Of a DNA stretch of 5,719 nt, positions 5,470 through 5,719 are shown in pieces. Each line of letters starts with the position of its first letter. Within the stretch, counting starts at the first letter, position 1. The DNA lies in contig JALOQL010000069.1 of the NCBI GenBank assembly GCA_025453415.1, forward strand, positions 1 to 5,719, in the 5' to 3' direction. The notes beneath the pieces were generated by a model, which saw only the letters and a program-made list of their open reading frames with translations, was not told the DNA's origin and did no database searches. The DNA comes from Minisyncoccota bacterium (GTDB lineage Bacteria; Patescibacteriota; Minisyncoccia; Minisyncoccales; UBA5738). The position numbers were made by a program, and so were the translations under genes.

Positions 5470-5719
5470 CTAGTCTCCTCCAAGCCTCAAGCTTTCAAGG
5501 ATTGCGTAATCCGGGCCGCCGCGCTTAAGCTCGCTTTCCATAACCTCGACCGATTCGACCAAAAATGTCCGCCCAACGCTCTCTTCGATTACCGGGAGAT
5601 CCCGCACATCCATGCCTCTCAATCCGGACTGGTTGATTCGCGCCAGAGTAACATGCGGAGCAAATCCAAAATTGCCTGAATTCGAATCCGCGCCCGCAAA
5701 TTCGTGCAATGTGTTTTCC
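5470..5719 (-). CDS. thpR: RNA 2',3'-cyclic phosphodiesterase (ThpR/LigT, 2H phosphoesterase), C-terminal part, partial
   Basis: Only the last 83 or so codons are in the window; the frame stays open to the right edge, so the 5' end lies outside. The fragment carries PHVTLARI, the second HxTx motif of the 2H phosphoesterase fold (His codon at 5653-5655). It is followed by the family's usual ending, a strand then VEVMESELKRGGPDYAILESL, matching the 'V.LMES.L...G..Y..L' pattern of ThpR/LigT proteins. Family members hydrolyse 2',3'-cyclic phosphates on RNA ends to 2'-phosphates in the cytoplasm, and some also ligate 2'-5' RNA in vitro. The first HxTx motif should lie upstream and cannot be checked. 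An internal TTG at 5709 is not a credible start, because the fold would lose its N-terminal half. The gene ends in TAG, 15 nt before murC, so the two are probably cotranscribed. The family call is fairly secure; the cellular role is not known from context. Confidence 0.85.
   Translation of the reverse strand, partial: ENTLHEFAGADSNSGNFGFAPHVTLARINQSGLRGMDVRDLPVIEESVGRTFLVESVEVMESELKRGGPDYAILESLRLGGD

Noticed and set aside
5002..5679. Plus-strand frame of 225 codons spanning the murC-thpR junction
   Set aside because: It is the complement of two well-supported genes and their junction, has no family resemblance, and its composition is that of a shadow frame.

Overview
All supportable genes in this window lie on the minus strand. 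In transcription order (right to left) they are: the 3' end of a ThpR/LigT-type RNA 2',3'-cyclic phosphodiesterase, a complete murC, a previously easy-to-miss 39-residue membrane microprotein, a gene of the acyl-ACP reductase (AAR)/COG5322 family that is cut in two by a single in-frame UGA, a complete multi-pass membrane sensor histidine kinase, and the 5' two-fifths or so of valS. Spacing is tight: 15 nt, 16 nt, 41 nt, a 4-nt ATGA overlap, then 69 nt before valS. The first five look like one transcription unit. valS has its own strong Shine-Dalgarno sequence and possibly its own promoter.

The organism is probably a member of the Candidate Phyla Radiation (Patescibacteria). This is inferred from the compact layout, the moderate GC, the MurC signatures (EACEYDCSFL, FQPHQAWRT, short central domain), the ValRS signatures (HAGH, ADHAGFETQ, TPWH in the editing domain, IEPQIKAQWFVKM) and the QHHLRSPLS-type histidine kinase. 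No 16S or ribosomal gene is present to confirm it. The genetic code looks standard: UGA terminates the microprotein and the AAR-like gene at the expected length, and the long murC, kinase and valS frames contain no internal UGA.

The most interesting region is 2923-4112. Read through the UGA at 3433-3435, the two frames form a continuous protein of 342 codon positions. It aligns along its length with cyanobacterial acyl-ACP reductase (about 341 residues): the GATGDIGSA-like nucleotide-binding loop is just before the stop, and the QxFACxAE cysteine region is after it. Neither half alone would hold a full active site. The gene is preceded by the membrane microprotein and an RNA hairpin overlapping the microprotein's stop codon. 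It is followed, with translational overlap, by an orphan membrane histidine kinase. A membrane microprotein, a putative acyl-thioester/aldehyde reductase and a membrane sensor kinase in one operon is a plausible undescribed functional unit. What it does cannot be decided from sequence alone.

There is no evidence of mobile elements, CRISPR arrays, tRNA or rRNA genes. Long plus-strand frames are shadows of the minus-strand genes. No stretch over 300 bases lacks a gene.
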